The notes under the pieces were generated by a model. It did no database searches and had not been told where the DNA came from. It worked only from the letters and a program-made list of their open reading frames with translations. Position numbers and translations under genes: made by a program. A stretch of DNA of 64,000 nucleotides from the NCBI RefSeq assembly GCF_003201595.1, contig NZ_QJJS01000001.1, positions 62,001 through 126,000 of the forward strand, written 5' to 3'. Source of the DNA: Sphaerotilus hippei. GTDB lineage: Bacteria > Pseudomonadota > Gammaproteobacteria > Burkholderiales > Burkholderiaceae_C. Position 1 is the stretch's first letter. Every line of letters starts with the position of its first letter. Positions 17,655 through 25,244 of this stretch are shown one piece after another.

Positions 17655-17927
17655 ATGAAGACCATCATCACCATCGCCGCTCTCGCCCTGGCCAGCCTGG
17701 GCCAGGTCGCCTACGCCGCCGACGCCACCTGCGCCGAGAAGGCCGCCGAGAAGAAGCTGGCCGGCGCGGCCAAGAACAGCTTCGTCAAGAAGTGCGAGAA
17801 GGACAGCGGCGCGGCCGCCGTGCCCCCCGCCCAGGCCGCCTGCGACATGAAGGCCGCGGAGAAGAAGCTGGCCGGCGCGGCCAAGAACAGTTTCGTCAAG
17901 AAGTGCGTGGCCGACGCCGCCAAGTGA
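17655..17927 (+). CDS. Exported PsiF-repeat protein
   Basis: A 90-residue protein starting at MKTIITIAALALASLGQ, a clear signal peptide ending AYA-A. It consists of two PsiF repeats, each with two Cys (C...KKLAGAAKNSFVKKC). The ribosome site GAGGAAAC precedes ATG 17655; longer in-frame starts are unlikely. E. coli PsiF is a phosphate-starvation-inducible exported protein of unknown biochemical function. The two repeats are almost identical at DNA level (see repeat entry). No Pho box was identified. Confidence 0.85.
   Translation: MKTIITIAALALASLGQVAYAADATCAEKAAEKKLAGAAKNSFVKKCEKDSGAAAVPPAQAACDMKAAEKKLAGAAKNSFVKKCVADAAK
17739..17907 (+). repeat. Tandem 58-bp direct repeat inside the PsiF-like gene
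   Basis: 17739-17796 and 17850-17907 are 58-nt copies, 111 nt apart, with only two mismatches. They encode the two PsiF motifs. The identity is higher than protein constraint needs, which suggests recent duplication or gene conversion. Confidence 0.85.
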
Positions 17928-17956
17928 ATCCGCCGGCCTGCAGGGCCTGAAGGTGG

Positions 17957-17971
17957 GCGGCCGTCGGCCGC
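17957..17971 (+). terminator. Short GC hairpin between the psiF-like and hemJ-like genes
   Basis: GCGGCC and GGCCGC arms with a 3-nt loop are followed by TCTTCGT, 30 bp after the psiF-like stop. A weak terminator is possible. Confidence 0.3.
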
Positions 17972-17989
17972 TCTTCGTATGATGGCCCC

Positions 17990-18430
17990 ATGAGCCATCT
18001 CTACCTCTGGGTCAAGGCCCTGCACATCATCTTCGTGGCCAGCTGGTTCGCGGGGCTGTTCTACCAGCCCCGCCTCTTCGTGAACCTGGCCATGGTGCCC
18101 TCCGACAGCCAGGCCGAACGCGAGCGGCTGCTGCTGATGGCCGACAAGCTGCAACGCTTCGCGACCCTGCTGATGGTCGTGGCGCTGGTCACCGGGCTGG
18201 TGCTGTGGCTGGGCTTCGGGCTGTGGCGCGGGCCTGGCAACGGCTGGCTGCATGCCAAGCTGACGCTGGTGCTGGCCGTCATCGGCTATCACCACTGGAA
18301 CCGCCGCATCCTGCGCTCCTTCGAGGCGCGCGAGAACCGCCGCAGCCACCGCTGGTTCCGCGTCTACAACGAGTGCTCGGTGCTGCTGTTCGCCGCCATC
18401 GTCGTGCTGGTGGTGGTCAAGCCCTTCTGA
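17990..18430 (+). CDS. HemJ/CopD-family membrane protein (probable protoporphyrinogen IX oxidase)
   Basis: A 146-residue protein with four predicted transmembrane helices. The family pattern is clear: WVKALHIIFVASWFAGLFYQPRLFV at the start, WLHAKLTLVLAVIGYHHW in the middle and a carboxy-terminal VVVKPF. HemJ oxidises protoporphyrinogen IX in bacteria lacking HemG/HemY, using conserved His and Lys residues that are present here (His in LHII, Lys in HAKL). The role in haem synthesis is inferred from family similarity. It is followed by a VanZ gene after 22 bp. Confidence 0.85.
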   Translation: MSHLYLWVKALHIIFVASWFAGLFYQPRLFVNLAMVPSDSQAERERLLLMADKLQRFATLLMVVALVTGLVLWLGFGLWRGPGNGWLHAKLTLVLAVIGYHHWNRRILRSFEARENRRSHRWFRVYNECSVLLFAAIVVLVVVKPF

Positions 18431-18452
18431 GCCACCACCGCGGTCGCCGATC

Positions 18453-19601
18453 ATGTCCTCACGCTCGTCCGCCTGGCCGCTGGCCGGGATCTGGGCTGCG
18501 CTGATCGTCTATGCCAGCCTGCATCCCTTTGCCGGCTGGCGCTGGCCGGCCGTGCTCGACACCGCCGGCTGGACGGCGCTGGTGTGGCCGCCGATGCCGC
18601 ACTACTCGTCGCCCTTCGACCTGGGATCCAACTACCTGGGCTACCTGCCGATCGGACTGCTGCTGGCGATCGGCTTCCTGCGCGCGGACTGGCGGCCCTG
18701 GCTGGCGGGGCTGAGCGCCCTGCTGCTGGCCGGCCTGTTGTCCTGGAGCATGGAGACGCTGCAGCACCTGCTGCCCCGGCGTTATCCGTCGCGCATCGAC
18801 CTGGCGATGAACAGCGCCGGCGCCGGCACCGGCGCCTTGCTGGCGCTGGCGGCCGCCCGGCTGGGCTGGCTGCGCCACTGGCAGCAGCTGCGTGACCAGT
18901 GGTTCGTGCCCCACGGCACCGCCGGGCTGGCCCTGCTGCTCTCGTGGCCGGTCGGGCTGCTGTTTCCCCCGCCGCTGCCGCTGGCGCTGGGACAGGGCCT
19001 GGGCCGCCTGATGGAGGCCATCACCGACACGCTGGCCGACTCGACGCTGGCCATCTGGCTGCCGCTGCCCACGCCGCACGGCCAGCTCGCCCCGCTGCTG
19101 GAGCTGATCTCGACCACGCTCGGCGCGCTGGCGCCCTGCTTCGTGGCCTACATCATGTCGCGGCGGCCACGCCACCGCATCGTGCTGATGCTGGGCTCGC
19201 TGGGCCTGGGGCTGGTGGCCACCACGCTGTCGACCGCGCTGAACTTCTCGCCCGAATACGCGCTGGCCTGGCTGACCCCGCCCACCCGACCGGCCCTGGC
19301 CACCGCGCTGGTGCTGGGCGTGGCCATGGCCTGGCTGCCGCGCCGGGCGGTGGCCGCGATCGGCCTGCTGGCGATCAACTCGCTGATCGCGCTGGTCAGC
19401 CAGATCGCGCCCGACCCCTATTTCGCCGACAGCCTGCAGGGCTGGGAGCAGGGCCGTTTCATCCGTTTCCACGGCCTGGCGCAGTGGGTGGGCTGGCTGT
19501 GGCCCTTCGCCGCGATGACCTTTCTGCTGGCGCATCTGATCGACGTTCCGGCCCCGGCCCGGCGGGCCGACACCCCTCGCACTCCTACAATCGACCCATG
19601 A
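18453..19601 (+). CDS. VanZ-family polytopic membrane protein
   Basis: A 382-residue protein with a VanZ-like first half (ALIVYASLHPF, then DLGSNYLGYLPIGLLLAIGF and RIDLAMNSAGAGTGALLAL) and several further hydrophobic helices. VanZ proteins are poorly understood; some confer teicoplanin resistance or affect the envelope. The extended carboxy-terminal membrane half is typical of Burkholderiales members. Its stop overlaps the start of the next gene (ATGA), so the two are translationally coupled. Confidence 0.82.
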   Translation: MSSRSSAWPLAGIWAALIVYASLHPFAGWRWPAVLDTAGWTALVWPPMPHYSSPFDLGSNYLGYLPIGLLLAIGFLRADWRPWLAGLSALLLAGLLSWSMETLQHLLPRRYPSRIDLAMNSAGAGTGALLALAAARLGWLRHWQQLRDQWFVPHGTAGLALLLSWPVGLLFPPPLPLALGQGLGRLMEAITDTLADSTLAIWLPLPTPHGQLAPLLELISTTLGALAPCFVAYIMSRRPRHRIVLMLGSLGLGLVATTLSTALNFSPEYALAWLTPPTRPALATALVLGVAMAWLPRRAVAAIGLLAINSLIALVSQIAPDPYFADSLQGWEQGRFIRFHGLAQWVGWLWPFAAMTFLLAHLIDVPAPARRADTPRTPTIDP

Positions 19602-19927
19602 GCAGTTACTTCCAGCGCCACATCTTCTTCTGCCTCAACCAGCGCCCGTCCGGCGAGGACTGCTGCGCCAACCATGGCGCCCAGGAGGCCTTCGAGCACT
19701 GCAAGGCCACCGTCAAGAAGGCGGGGCTGGCCGGTCCGGGCCAGGTGCGGGTGAACAAGGCCGGCTGCCTGGACCGCTGCGCCGGCGGCCCGGTGGCGGT
19801 GGTCTACCCCGACGCGGTCTGGTACACCTTCGTGGACAAGACCGACATCGAGGAGATCGTCGAATCGCACCTGCGCAACGGCCAGGTGGTCGAGCGCCTG
19901 CGGCTGGCCGACGACGTCGGCCGCTGA
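19598..19927 (+). CDS. Thioredoxin-like [2Fe-2S] ferredoxin
   Basis: A 109-residue protein from ATG 19598 in the VanZ stop overlap. It has the (2Fe-2S) ferredoxin/Shethna-like pattern: HIFFCLNQRPSGEDCC at the start, then C-L-D-R-C-A-G-G-P further on. These proteins have a thioredoxin fold binding one [2Fe-2S] cluster and act as small electron carriers of unknown partner. No signal peptide is seen, so it is cytoplasmic. It is followed after 19 bp by an alpha/beta hydrolase, a recurrent pairing in this order. Confidence 0.85.
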   Translation: MSSYFQRHIFFCLNQRPSGEDCCANHGAQEAFEHCKATVKKAGLAGPGQVRVNKAGCLDRCAGGPVAVVYPDAVWYTFVDKTDIEEIVESHLRNGQVVERLRLADDVGR

Positions 19928-19946
19928 GCACCCCGGAGCTGTCCCG

Positions 19947-20558
19947 ATGAACTCGCAGACCCGGCGCCTGCTGATCGACGGCCCCGTCGGCCGCATCGAC
20001 TGCACGATCGACGAGCCCGCCGCCGCGCTGCGCGGCGTGGTCGTGATCGCCCACCCGCACCCGCTGTTCGGCGGCACGCTGGACAACAAGGTGGTGCAGA
20101 CCATCGCACGCGCCTTCGTCCAGATGGGCTACCGCGCGGTGCGCTTCAACTTCCGCGGCGTCGGTGCCACCGAAGGCAGCCATGACGAGGGCCGGGGCGA
20201 AAGCGACGACCTGCTGGCCGTCATCGCCGCCTTCCGCCTGCCCGACCTGCCGCTGGCGCTGGCCGGCTTTTCCTTCGGCGCCTACGTCACCACGCTCGCG
20301 GCGGCCCGGCTGGACGAGTCCGGACGGCCTGAACGCCTGGCGCTGATCGGCCCCTCGACCCAGCGCGCGCTGCCGGCGGACGTGCCGGCCGACACGCTGG
20401 TCATCCACGGCGAGAGCGACGATGTCGTGCCGCTGTCGGCCACGCTCGACTGGGCCCGGCCGCAGCAGCTGCCGGTCATCGTCATGCCCGGCGTGGGTCA
20501 CTTCTTCCATGGCCAACTGCCCCGGCTGCGCGACCTGATCGTGCGCAGCTGGCACTGA
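19947..20558 (+). CDS. Alpha/beta hydrolase, dienelactone-hydrolase-like
   Basis: A 203-residue protein. The nucleophile elbow G-F-S-F-G lies in LALAGFSFGAYV, the oxyanion region in IAHPHPLFGGTLDNKV, and a late Asp/His pair (GESDDVVPL, GVGHFFHG) completes the triad. The HPHP...GGT...NKV signature is typical of this small hydrolase family with unknown substrate. It has no signal peptide. It is the fourth gene in the hemJ-vanZ-ferredoxin-hydrolase run and precedes the dacA-type gene by 35 bp. Confidence 0.87.
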   Translation: MNSQTRRLLIDGPVGRIDCTIDEPAAALRGVVVIAHPHPLFGGTLDNKVVQTIARAFVQMGYRAVRFNFRGVGATEGSHDEGRGESDDLLAVIAAFRLPDLPLALAGFSFGAYVTTLAAARLDESGRPERLALIGPSTQRALPADVPADTLVIHGESDDVVPLSATLDWARPQQLPVIVMPGVGHFFHGQLPRLRDLIVRSWH

Positions 20559-20593
20559 GACACGGGCTTCATGCCCTCACGACCCGAATCCCG

Positions 20594-21742
20594 ATGAAAT
20601 CACTGCACGCCTTGCTGGCCCTGTGCCTCGCACTGCCTTCGACGGCCCTGCTGGCCCAGACCCCCGCCCCCGACATCGCCGCCAAGGCCTATGTGCTGGT
20701 CGACGTGACCGCCAACCAGACCCTGGCCGAGCGTGAGGCCGACACCCCCGTGGAGCCGGCCTCGCTGACCAAGCTGATGGCCGCCTACCTGGTGTTCCAG
20801 GCGCTGCAGCAGAAGAAGCTGACGCTGGACCAGGAGCTGACCGTGTCCGAGCGCGCCTGGCGCACCGGCATGACCGACGCCTCGCGCATGTACATCCAGA
20901 TCGGCACCAAGGTGAAGGTCGAGGACCTGATCAAGGGCATGATCGTGCAGAGCGGCAACGACGCCACCGTGCTGCTGGCCGAAGCGGTGGGTGGCACGCT
21001 CGAGAACTTCGTCGCGATGATGAACCGCCAGACCCAGGCCTTCGGCCTGAAGGTCACGCAGTTCAAGAACCCCGACGGCCTGCCCGCGCCGGGCCACATC
21101 AGCACCGCCCGCGAGCTGGGCATCATCGCCTCGCGCCTGCTGCGCGACTTTCCGGGCGAGGTGAAGTACTACTCGATCAAGGACTTCACTTACAACAAGA
21201 TCACCCAGACCAACCGCAACCTGCTGCTGTGGCGTGACCCGAGCGTCGACGGCCTGAAGACCGGCTACACCGACGCGGCGGGCTACTGCCTGATCGCCAC
21301 CGCCAAGCGGGATCTGCCGGCCGGCCAGCGCCGCCTGCTGACCGTCGTGGTGGGCGCGAACTCCAAGGAAGCACGTGCCACCGAGAGCCAGAAGCTGCTG
21401 AACTGGGGCTACAGCGCCTGGGACACGGTCAAGCTCTACGACGCCAGGCAGACCATCACCACCGCCCCGGTGTGGAAAGGCACGAGCAACACCGCCAAGC
21501 TGGGCCTGAACCAGCCGCTGTTCATCACGATCCCGCGGGGCGAGGCCGCCCAGCTCAAGCCGCAGCTGACCCGCACCGATCCGCTGATGGCGCCGATCAC
21601 GGTGGGCCAGCAGATCGGCACGCTCAAGGTGATGTCGGGCAGCAAGGTGGTCGCGCAGGTGCCGGTGACGGTGACCGAAGAAGTCCCTGCTGCCGGCATC
21701 TTCGGCCGGGCGTGGGACAGTCTGCGCCTGATGATCAAGTGA
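20594..21742 (+). CDS. dacA: D-alanyl-D-alanine carboxypeptidase (PBP5/6 family)
   Basis: A 382-residue exported penicillin-binding protein with a signal peptide (MKSLHALLALCLALPS...LLAQ). The active-site motifs are S57-L-T-K60, S120-G-N and K222-T-G. The carboxy-terminal domain ends in an amphipathic anchor (AGIFGRAWDSLRLMIK), typical of PBP5/PBP6, which trim the terminal D-Ala from peptidoglycan stem peptides. Its stop overlaps the first ATG of the downstream ybeD-like gene, the same order as E. coli dacA-ybeD. Whether it is the dacA or dacC type cannot be decided from sequence alone. Confidence 0.94.
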   Translation: MKSLHALLALCLALPSTALLAQTPAPDIAAKAYVLVDVTANQTLAEREADTPVEPASLTKLMAAYLVFQALQQKKLTLDQELTVSERAWRTGMTDASRMYIQIGTKVKVEDLIKGMIVQSGNDATVLLAEAVGGTLENFVAMMNRQTQAFGLKVTQFKNPDGLPAPGHISTARELGIIASRLLRDFPGEVKYYSIKDFTYNKITQTNRNLLLWRDPSVDGLKTGYTDAAGYCLIATAKRDLPAGQRRLLTVVVGANSKEARATESQKLLNWGYSAWDTVKLYDARQTITTAPVWKGTSNTAKLGLNQPLFITIPRGEAAQLKPQLTRTDPLMAPITVGQQIGTLKVMSGSKVVAQVPVTVTEEVPAAGIFGRAWDSLRLMIK

Positions 21743-22047
21743 TGCGGATCGACACCGCGACGACCATGATGATGAAAGAGATCCCGCCCGAACAGTCCCT
21801 GATCACCTACCCCTGCGAGTTCCCGATCAAGGTCATGGGCGCGCAGGTGGACGGTTTCAAGGAAGCGATCACCGCGGTGGTGCTGCAGTTCGATCCCGGC
21901 TTCGATGCCGGGACCATCGAGCAGCGCCCCAGCAAGAGCGGCAACTACCTGGGGCTGACGGTCACGGTCACGGCCACCAGCCGGGAGCAGCTCGACGAGC
22001 TCTACCGCACGCTGACCACCCACCCGATGGTCAAGATCGTGCTGTGA
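21742..22047 (+). CDS. ybeD: YbeD/UPF0250 family protein
   Basis: A 101-residue protein from ATG 21742, which shares its A with the dacA stop. Starts at the following Met triplet (MMMKEI) would give about 93 residues, closer to the 87-residue E. coli protein. The core reads FPIKVMGAQVDGFKEAITAVVLQF, then SKSGNYLGLTVTVTATSREQLDELY, an ACT-like fold. Function is unknown; it is linked by position to lipoate metabolism in E. coli, where lipB follows. Here lipB/lipA do not follow. Confidence 0.88.
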   Translation: MRIDTATTMMMKEIPPEQSLITYPCEFPIKVMGAQVDGFKEAITAVVLQFDPGFDAGTIEQRPSKSGNYLGLTVTVTATSREQLDELYRTLTTHPMVKIVL

Positions 22048-22053
22048 GGCCGC

Positions 22054-22263
22054 TCAGCCTTCCATGAACCAGGTCAGGATGGTCTTGGCGATGAAGCCGA
22101 CCATCCCGAAGGACAGCACGACGAACAGGACGAAGGTCCCGAAGCGCCCGGCCTTCGACTCGCGCGCCAGCTGCGCGATGATGAAGAGCATGTAGAGGAT
22201 GAAGGCCCCCACCCCGAAGGTGAGTCCGAACTGGGCCAGTTGCTCTTCAGAATAACCAAACAT
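22054..22263 (-). CDS. DUF2788 family small membrane protein
   Basis: A 69-residue protein with two transmembrane helices (FGLTFGVGAFILYMLFIIAQL and FVLFVVLSFGMVGFIAKTIL). It begins MFGYSEEQ, as DUF2788 members do. Function is unknown. It converges on ybeD with 6 bp between stops. The 95-bp gap upstream, to the DUF2189 gene, shows no recognisable element. Confidence 0.85.
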   Translation of the reverse strand: MFGYSEEQLAQFGLTFGVGAFILYMLFIIAQLARESKAGRFGTFVLFVVLSFGMVGFIAKTILTWFMEG

Positions 22264-22358
22264 GGTGCGCCGGGATCAGGGTTAACGCTCGCCAGGGGCG
22301 AACCCACGATCATATGCGGCCTGCCGCCGCCCGTGTGATGCGGCGTCGCCACGCCGGA

Positions 22359-23132
22359 TCAGCGCTCGCCGGCCGGCAGGCAGTCCCGGTAGGCATACCA
22401 GGTGGCGTGACCCAGCATCGGGATCACGAACACCAGGCCCAGCAGCAGCGAGCACAGGCCCAGCAGCGTGAAACCGAGCACCACGGCCGCCCACACGCCC
22501 ATCGGCACGGGGTTCTCGAGCACAGTGCGCCAGCTGGTCAGCACCGCCTCGAGCAGGCCGATCCGGCGATCGATCAGCAGGGGAATGGCCACCACGCTGG
22601 AGGCGAACACCGGCGCGGCCAGCAGCCCGCCCAGCATCAGCCAGGCCTCGAACAGCCAGCCGGAGGACTCCGACACGATCAGCCGCAGGAAATCGGCCGG
22701 CGTGACGACCGGCGTGGGCGCGAACAGCGTGATCAGCGCCGCCGAGGTCAGCACCCAGCCGGTGCCGGCCAGTGCCAGCAGGAGCCCGAAACCGACCAGG
22801 CGACGATCCAGCGAGCTCCAGACCCGCCAGACCGAGGACCAGCCGGCGGGCTCGCCCCGCTCGAGATCGCGGCTGATCGCGTACAGGCCGGTCGCCAGGA
22901 TGGGGGCCACCAGCAGGAAACCCGACAGCGCACCGGCCAGCAGCCAGAAACGCTGCCAGGCCACGGCCACCACGACCCAGCCGAACAGGGCCAGCACCGC
23001 GCCGTGGGCAAAACTCGCCGCGGGCGCCCGGCGGATGTCGTGCCAGGCACGCTCCAGCCAGGTCAGGGGTTGGAGGGTGCGCAGCGTACGCACCCTTCCG
23101 GACGGAAAGGACGCAACAGCCAGAGTGGTCAT
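22359..23132 (-). CDS. DUF2189 family integral membrane protein
   Basis: A 257-residue protein from ATG 23132, which has an AAGGTG ribosome site. In-frame sequence further upstream is low-complexity and overlaps the divergent gene, so it is not counted. About six hydrophobic helices are present. The amino terminus RTLQPLTWLERAWHDIRRAP and the motif VVAIPLLIDRR are characteristic of DUF2189 proteins; function is unknown. The 207-bp gap to the divergent HDOD gene shows no clear regulatory motif. Confidence 0.83.
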   Translation of the reverse strand: MTTLAVASFPSGRVRTLRTLQPLTWLERAWHDIRRAPAASFAHGAVLALFGWVVVAVAWQRFWLLAGALSGFLLVAPILATGLYAISRDLERGEPAGWSSVWRVWSSLDRRLVGFGLLLALAGTGWVLTSAALITLFAPTPVVTPADFLRLIVSESSGWLFEAWLMLGGLLAAPVFASSVVAIPLLIDRRIGLLEAVLTSWRTVLENPVPMGVWAAVVLGFTLLGLCSLLLGLVFVIPMLGHATWYAYRDCLPAGER

Positions 23133-23339
23133 ATCGGCACCTTGCAACAGCGCTTGCGGTCGGGATGGCCGCAACCGGGGATCGACAGGGATGATGCTAT
23201 CGGGGTGCATCGTTCCCCGATACTCGCACTCGCCCGGAGTCCCTGCTGCGCCCGAGGTGGCGCCGCGGCGATTCAAGCGTGGCCGGACGCCGGCCGATAA
23301 AGCCGTCACCCCCATCCGTCGCCCCACTGGAGAACCTGC

Positions 23340-24206
23340 ATGACGCTGCCATCCGGGCTGGCCTGGCCCGACCCCGAGGCCTGGGCGGAGGCACTGGCCG
23401 CCGCACCGATCCCCATCATGCAGGCCACGGCCGACGAGCTGGCGCTGCTGGCCGCCATCGAGGCCCGGCGGGGCGATGTCGACGCCCGCACGATCGCCCA
23501 GGTCGTCGCCGACGATCCGCTGATGATGGCGCGGGTGCTGGGCGAGGCGGCCCGGCTGCGCCACACCCGCCAGGTCAGCGACACCGAGACCGTGACCGCC
23601 GCGGTGGTGATGATGGGCATGAGCCGCTTCTTCGCCAGCCTGGACGGGCTGCTCACCGTCGAGCGGCAGCTGGCCGCCCACCCTGCCGCGCTGGCCCGCC
23701 TGCAGCACCTCGTGCGCCGCGCCCACCGCAGTGCCAGCCTGGCGGCCGGCCTCGCGGTCCACCGCGGCGACGATGACGCCGAGGCGATGCAGGAGGCCAC
23801 GCTGATGCAGGACCTGGGCATGATGCTGCTGTGCTGCCACGCCCCGGACTTCGTCGAGGCCACGCTGTCCGGCCGGCCGGACCTGGACACCGAGACGATG
23901 GCGCTGAGCCTGGCGCTGATGCGCCGTGCCTGCTTGCCCGAGGTGCTGATCCGGCTCAGCGATGACCAAGCCCCGGACCATGCGCTGATCCAGCCGCAGC
24001 GCCAGGTCGTGAAGCTCAGCCGGGAACTGGCGCGCCTGACCGAGACCGGCTGGCCCGGCTTCGACCCGCTGCGGGTCGGCCCCTCAGCCGAGCAGGCCGA
24101 TGCCGGAGTCGACCCCTACCACGCCCGGCTGCTGCCCCTGCTCGGCCCGCTGACGGGCCTGTCGCCCCTCGCCACCGATCGCCTGCTGCGCACCCTCGAC
24201 CTCTGA
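23340..24206 (+). CDS. HDOD-domain signalling protein
   Basis: A 288-residue protein with an HDOD domain over about residues 15-215 (PIPIMQATADELALLAAIE, VAQVVADDPLMMARVLGEAA, TAAVVMMGMSRFFASL). HDOD is related to the HD-GYP/HD fold but lacks the catalytic HD pair, and members act in signalling, often in chemotaxis or cyclic-di-GMP circuits. A His-rich metal site is not evident. No output domain is fused. The last 123 nt overlap the convergent lipase-like gene. Confidence 0.83.
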   Translation: MTLPSGLAWPDPEAWAEALAAAPIPIMQATADELALLAAIEARRGDVDARTIAQVVADDPLMMARVLGEAARLRHTRQVSDTETVTAAVVMMGMSRFFASLDGLLTVERQLAAHPAALARLQHLVRRAHRSASLAAGLAVHRGDDDAEAMQEATLMQDLGMMLLCCHAPDFVEATLSGRPDLDTETMALSLALMRRACLPEVLIRLSDDQAPDHALIQPQRQVVKLSRELARLTETGWPGFDPLRVGPSAEQADAGVDPYHARLLPLLGPLTGLSPLATDRLLRTLDL

Positions 24207-25166
24207 TGCGGCCGGCGCCTGCCGCAGCAGCGCCAGCACCTGTTGCCAGACGAGCGGATCGAAGACCATCTCCAGGTGCGCCCGGCCCGGCAGCGGCAGC
24301 GCCGCCGCACCATCGAGCGTGGCCTGCAGCGGCGGAAAGACGACGTTGTCGCAGTGGCTGTAGACGCAGGTGAAGCGGGCACGCCAGGCCGGCGTCTCCG
24401 CCGCGGCCAGCGCCTGCAGCCAGGCGCTGCGCTGACGCATCTGGCGGGCATTGGTGGTCAGGCCCGCACGCGCCAGCACCGTCCCGCGATGGGGAGTGCC
24501 CAGCGTCAGCACCGCGGCGACGCGTGCGGTGACGGCCTGCGCGCCCTGCCCCTGCACCCGTTGCGCCCAGCGCCACCAGGCCCGCACGGCCAGTCCACCC
24601 ATGCTGTGCGCCACGACCACCGGCGCCCGCCCCGTGGCGCGGTGGAGCTCGCGCAGGCCCTGCTCGATCAGGGGAGCGTAGTGCTCGATCGAGCCGAACA
24701 TCGGCAGCAGGTCGACGCAGACATAAGGGATGCCGGCCCGATCCAGCTCCGCCTGCCAGGGCTGCCACATGCCACGCCCGCAGGTGTAACCGTGCACCAG
24801 CAGCACCCCGCGCGAACCGCCACGGCCCGGCCGACCTTGCGGTCGATCCGGGAAACGGGCCTCGGCCCAGGGCTGGACCCAGCCGAACAGGCGATAGCAC
24901 CAGCCGATCTCGGCGCCACAGGCCCGCAGCCAGGCCCGCCAGCCCGCCCGCGGACTCGTGTCGCCGGCATGGAACAGCGCGGACATCAGGCACTCGAGCG
25001 CCACGGCCAGCGCAGGCAGCAGGACCGGCAGCAGCACGCCCCCCAGCACCCAGCCCCAGGCCCCGCGCGACGCCTGCAGCAGCCCCCACGCCAGCACCAG
25101 GCCCGCGACGAGAACCTGCACCCACCGGTGACGTCGGGCGACGCCGCCCGCTGAAAAGACCTTCAT
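24084..25166 (-). CDS. Alpha/beta hydrolase, lipase/esterase-like, membrane-anchored
   Basis: A 360-residue protein from ATG 25166, which has a GGAGGAAC-type ribosome site. The amino terminus carries two hydrophobic helices (about residues 15-60), then an alpha/beta-hydrolase domain: GVLLVHGYTCGRGMW, the nucleophile elbow VVAHSMGGLA, LGTPHRGT and a late His in RAHLEMVFDP. This matches triacylglycerol lipase/PGAP1-like hydrolases. The final ~40 residues are low-complexity and lie in the region overlapping the HDOD gene on the opposite strand, so the natural 3' end may be eroded. It is divergent from fadD. Confidence 0.82.
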   Translation of the reverse strand: MKVFSAGGVARRHRWVQVLVAGLVLAWGLLQASRGAWGWVLGGVLLPVLLPALAVALECLMSALFHAGDTSPRAGWRAWLRACGAEIGWCYRLFGWVQPWAEARFPDRPQGRPGRGGSRGVLLVHGYTCGRGMWQPWQAELDRAGIPYVCVDLLPMFGSIEHYAPLIEQGLRELHRATGRAPVVVAHSMGGLAVRAWWRWAQRVQGQGAQAVTARVAAVLTLGTPHRGTVLARAGLTTNARQMRQRSAWLQALAAAETPAWRARFTCVYSHCDNVVFPPLQATLDGAAALPLPGRAHLEMVFDPLVWQQVLALLRQAPAASEVEGAQQAIGGEGRQARQRAEQGQQPGVVGVDSGIGLLG

Positions 25167-25244
25167 CGTTCCTCCCTGTCCCGACCTCGGCACCAAGGGC
25201 AAGCCCCAAGCCGCTCGTGCGCCAGCAGGATGATTATTCATGCC

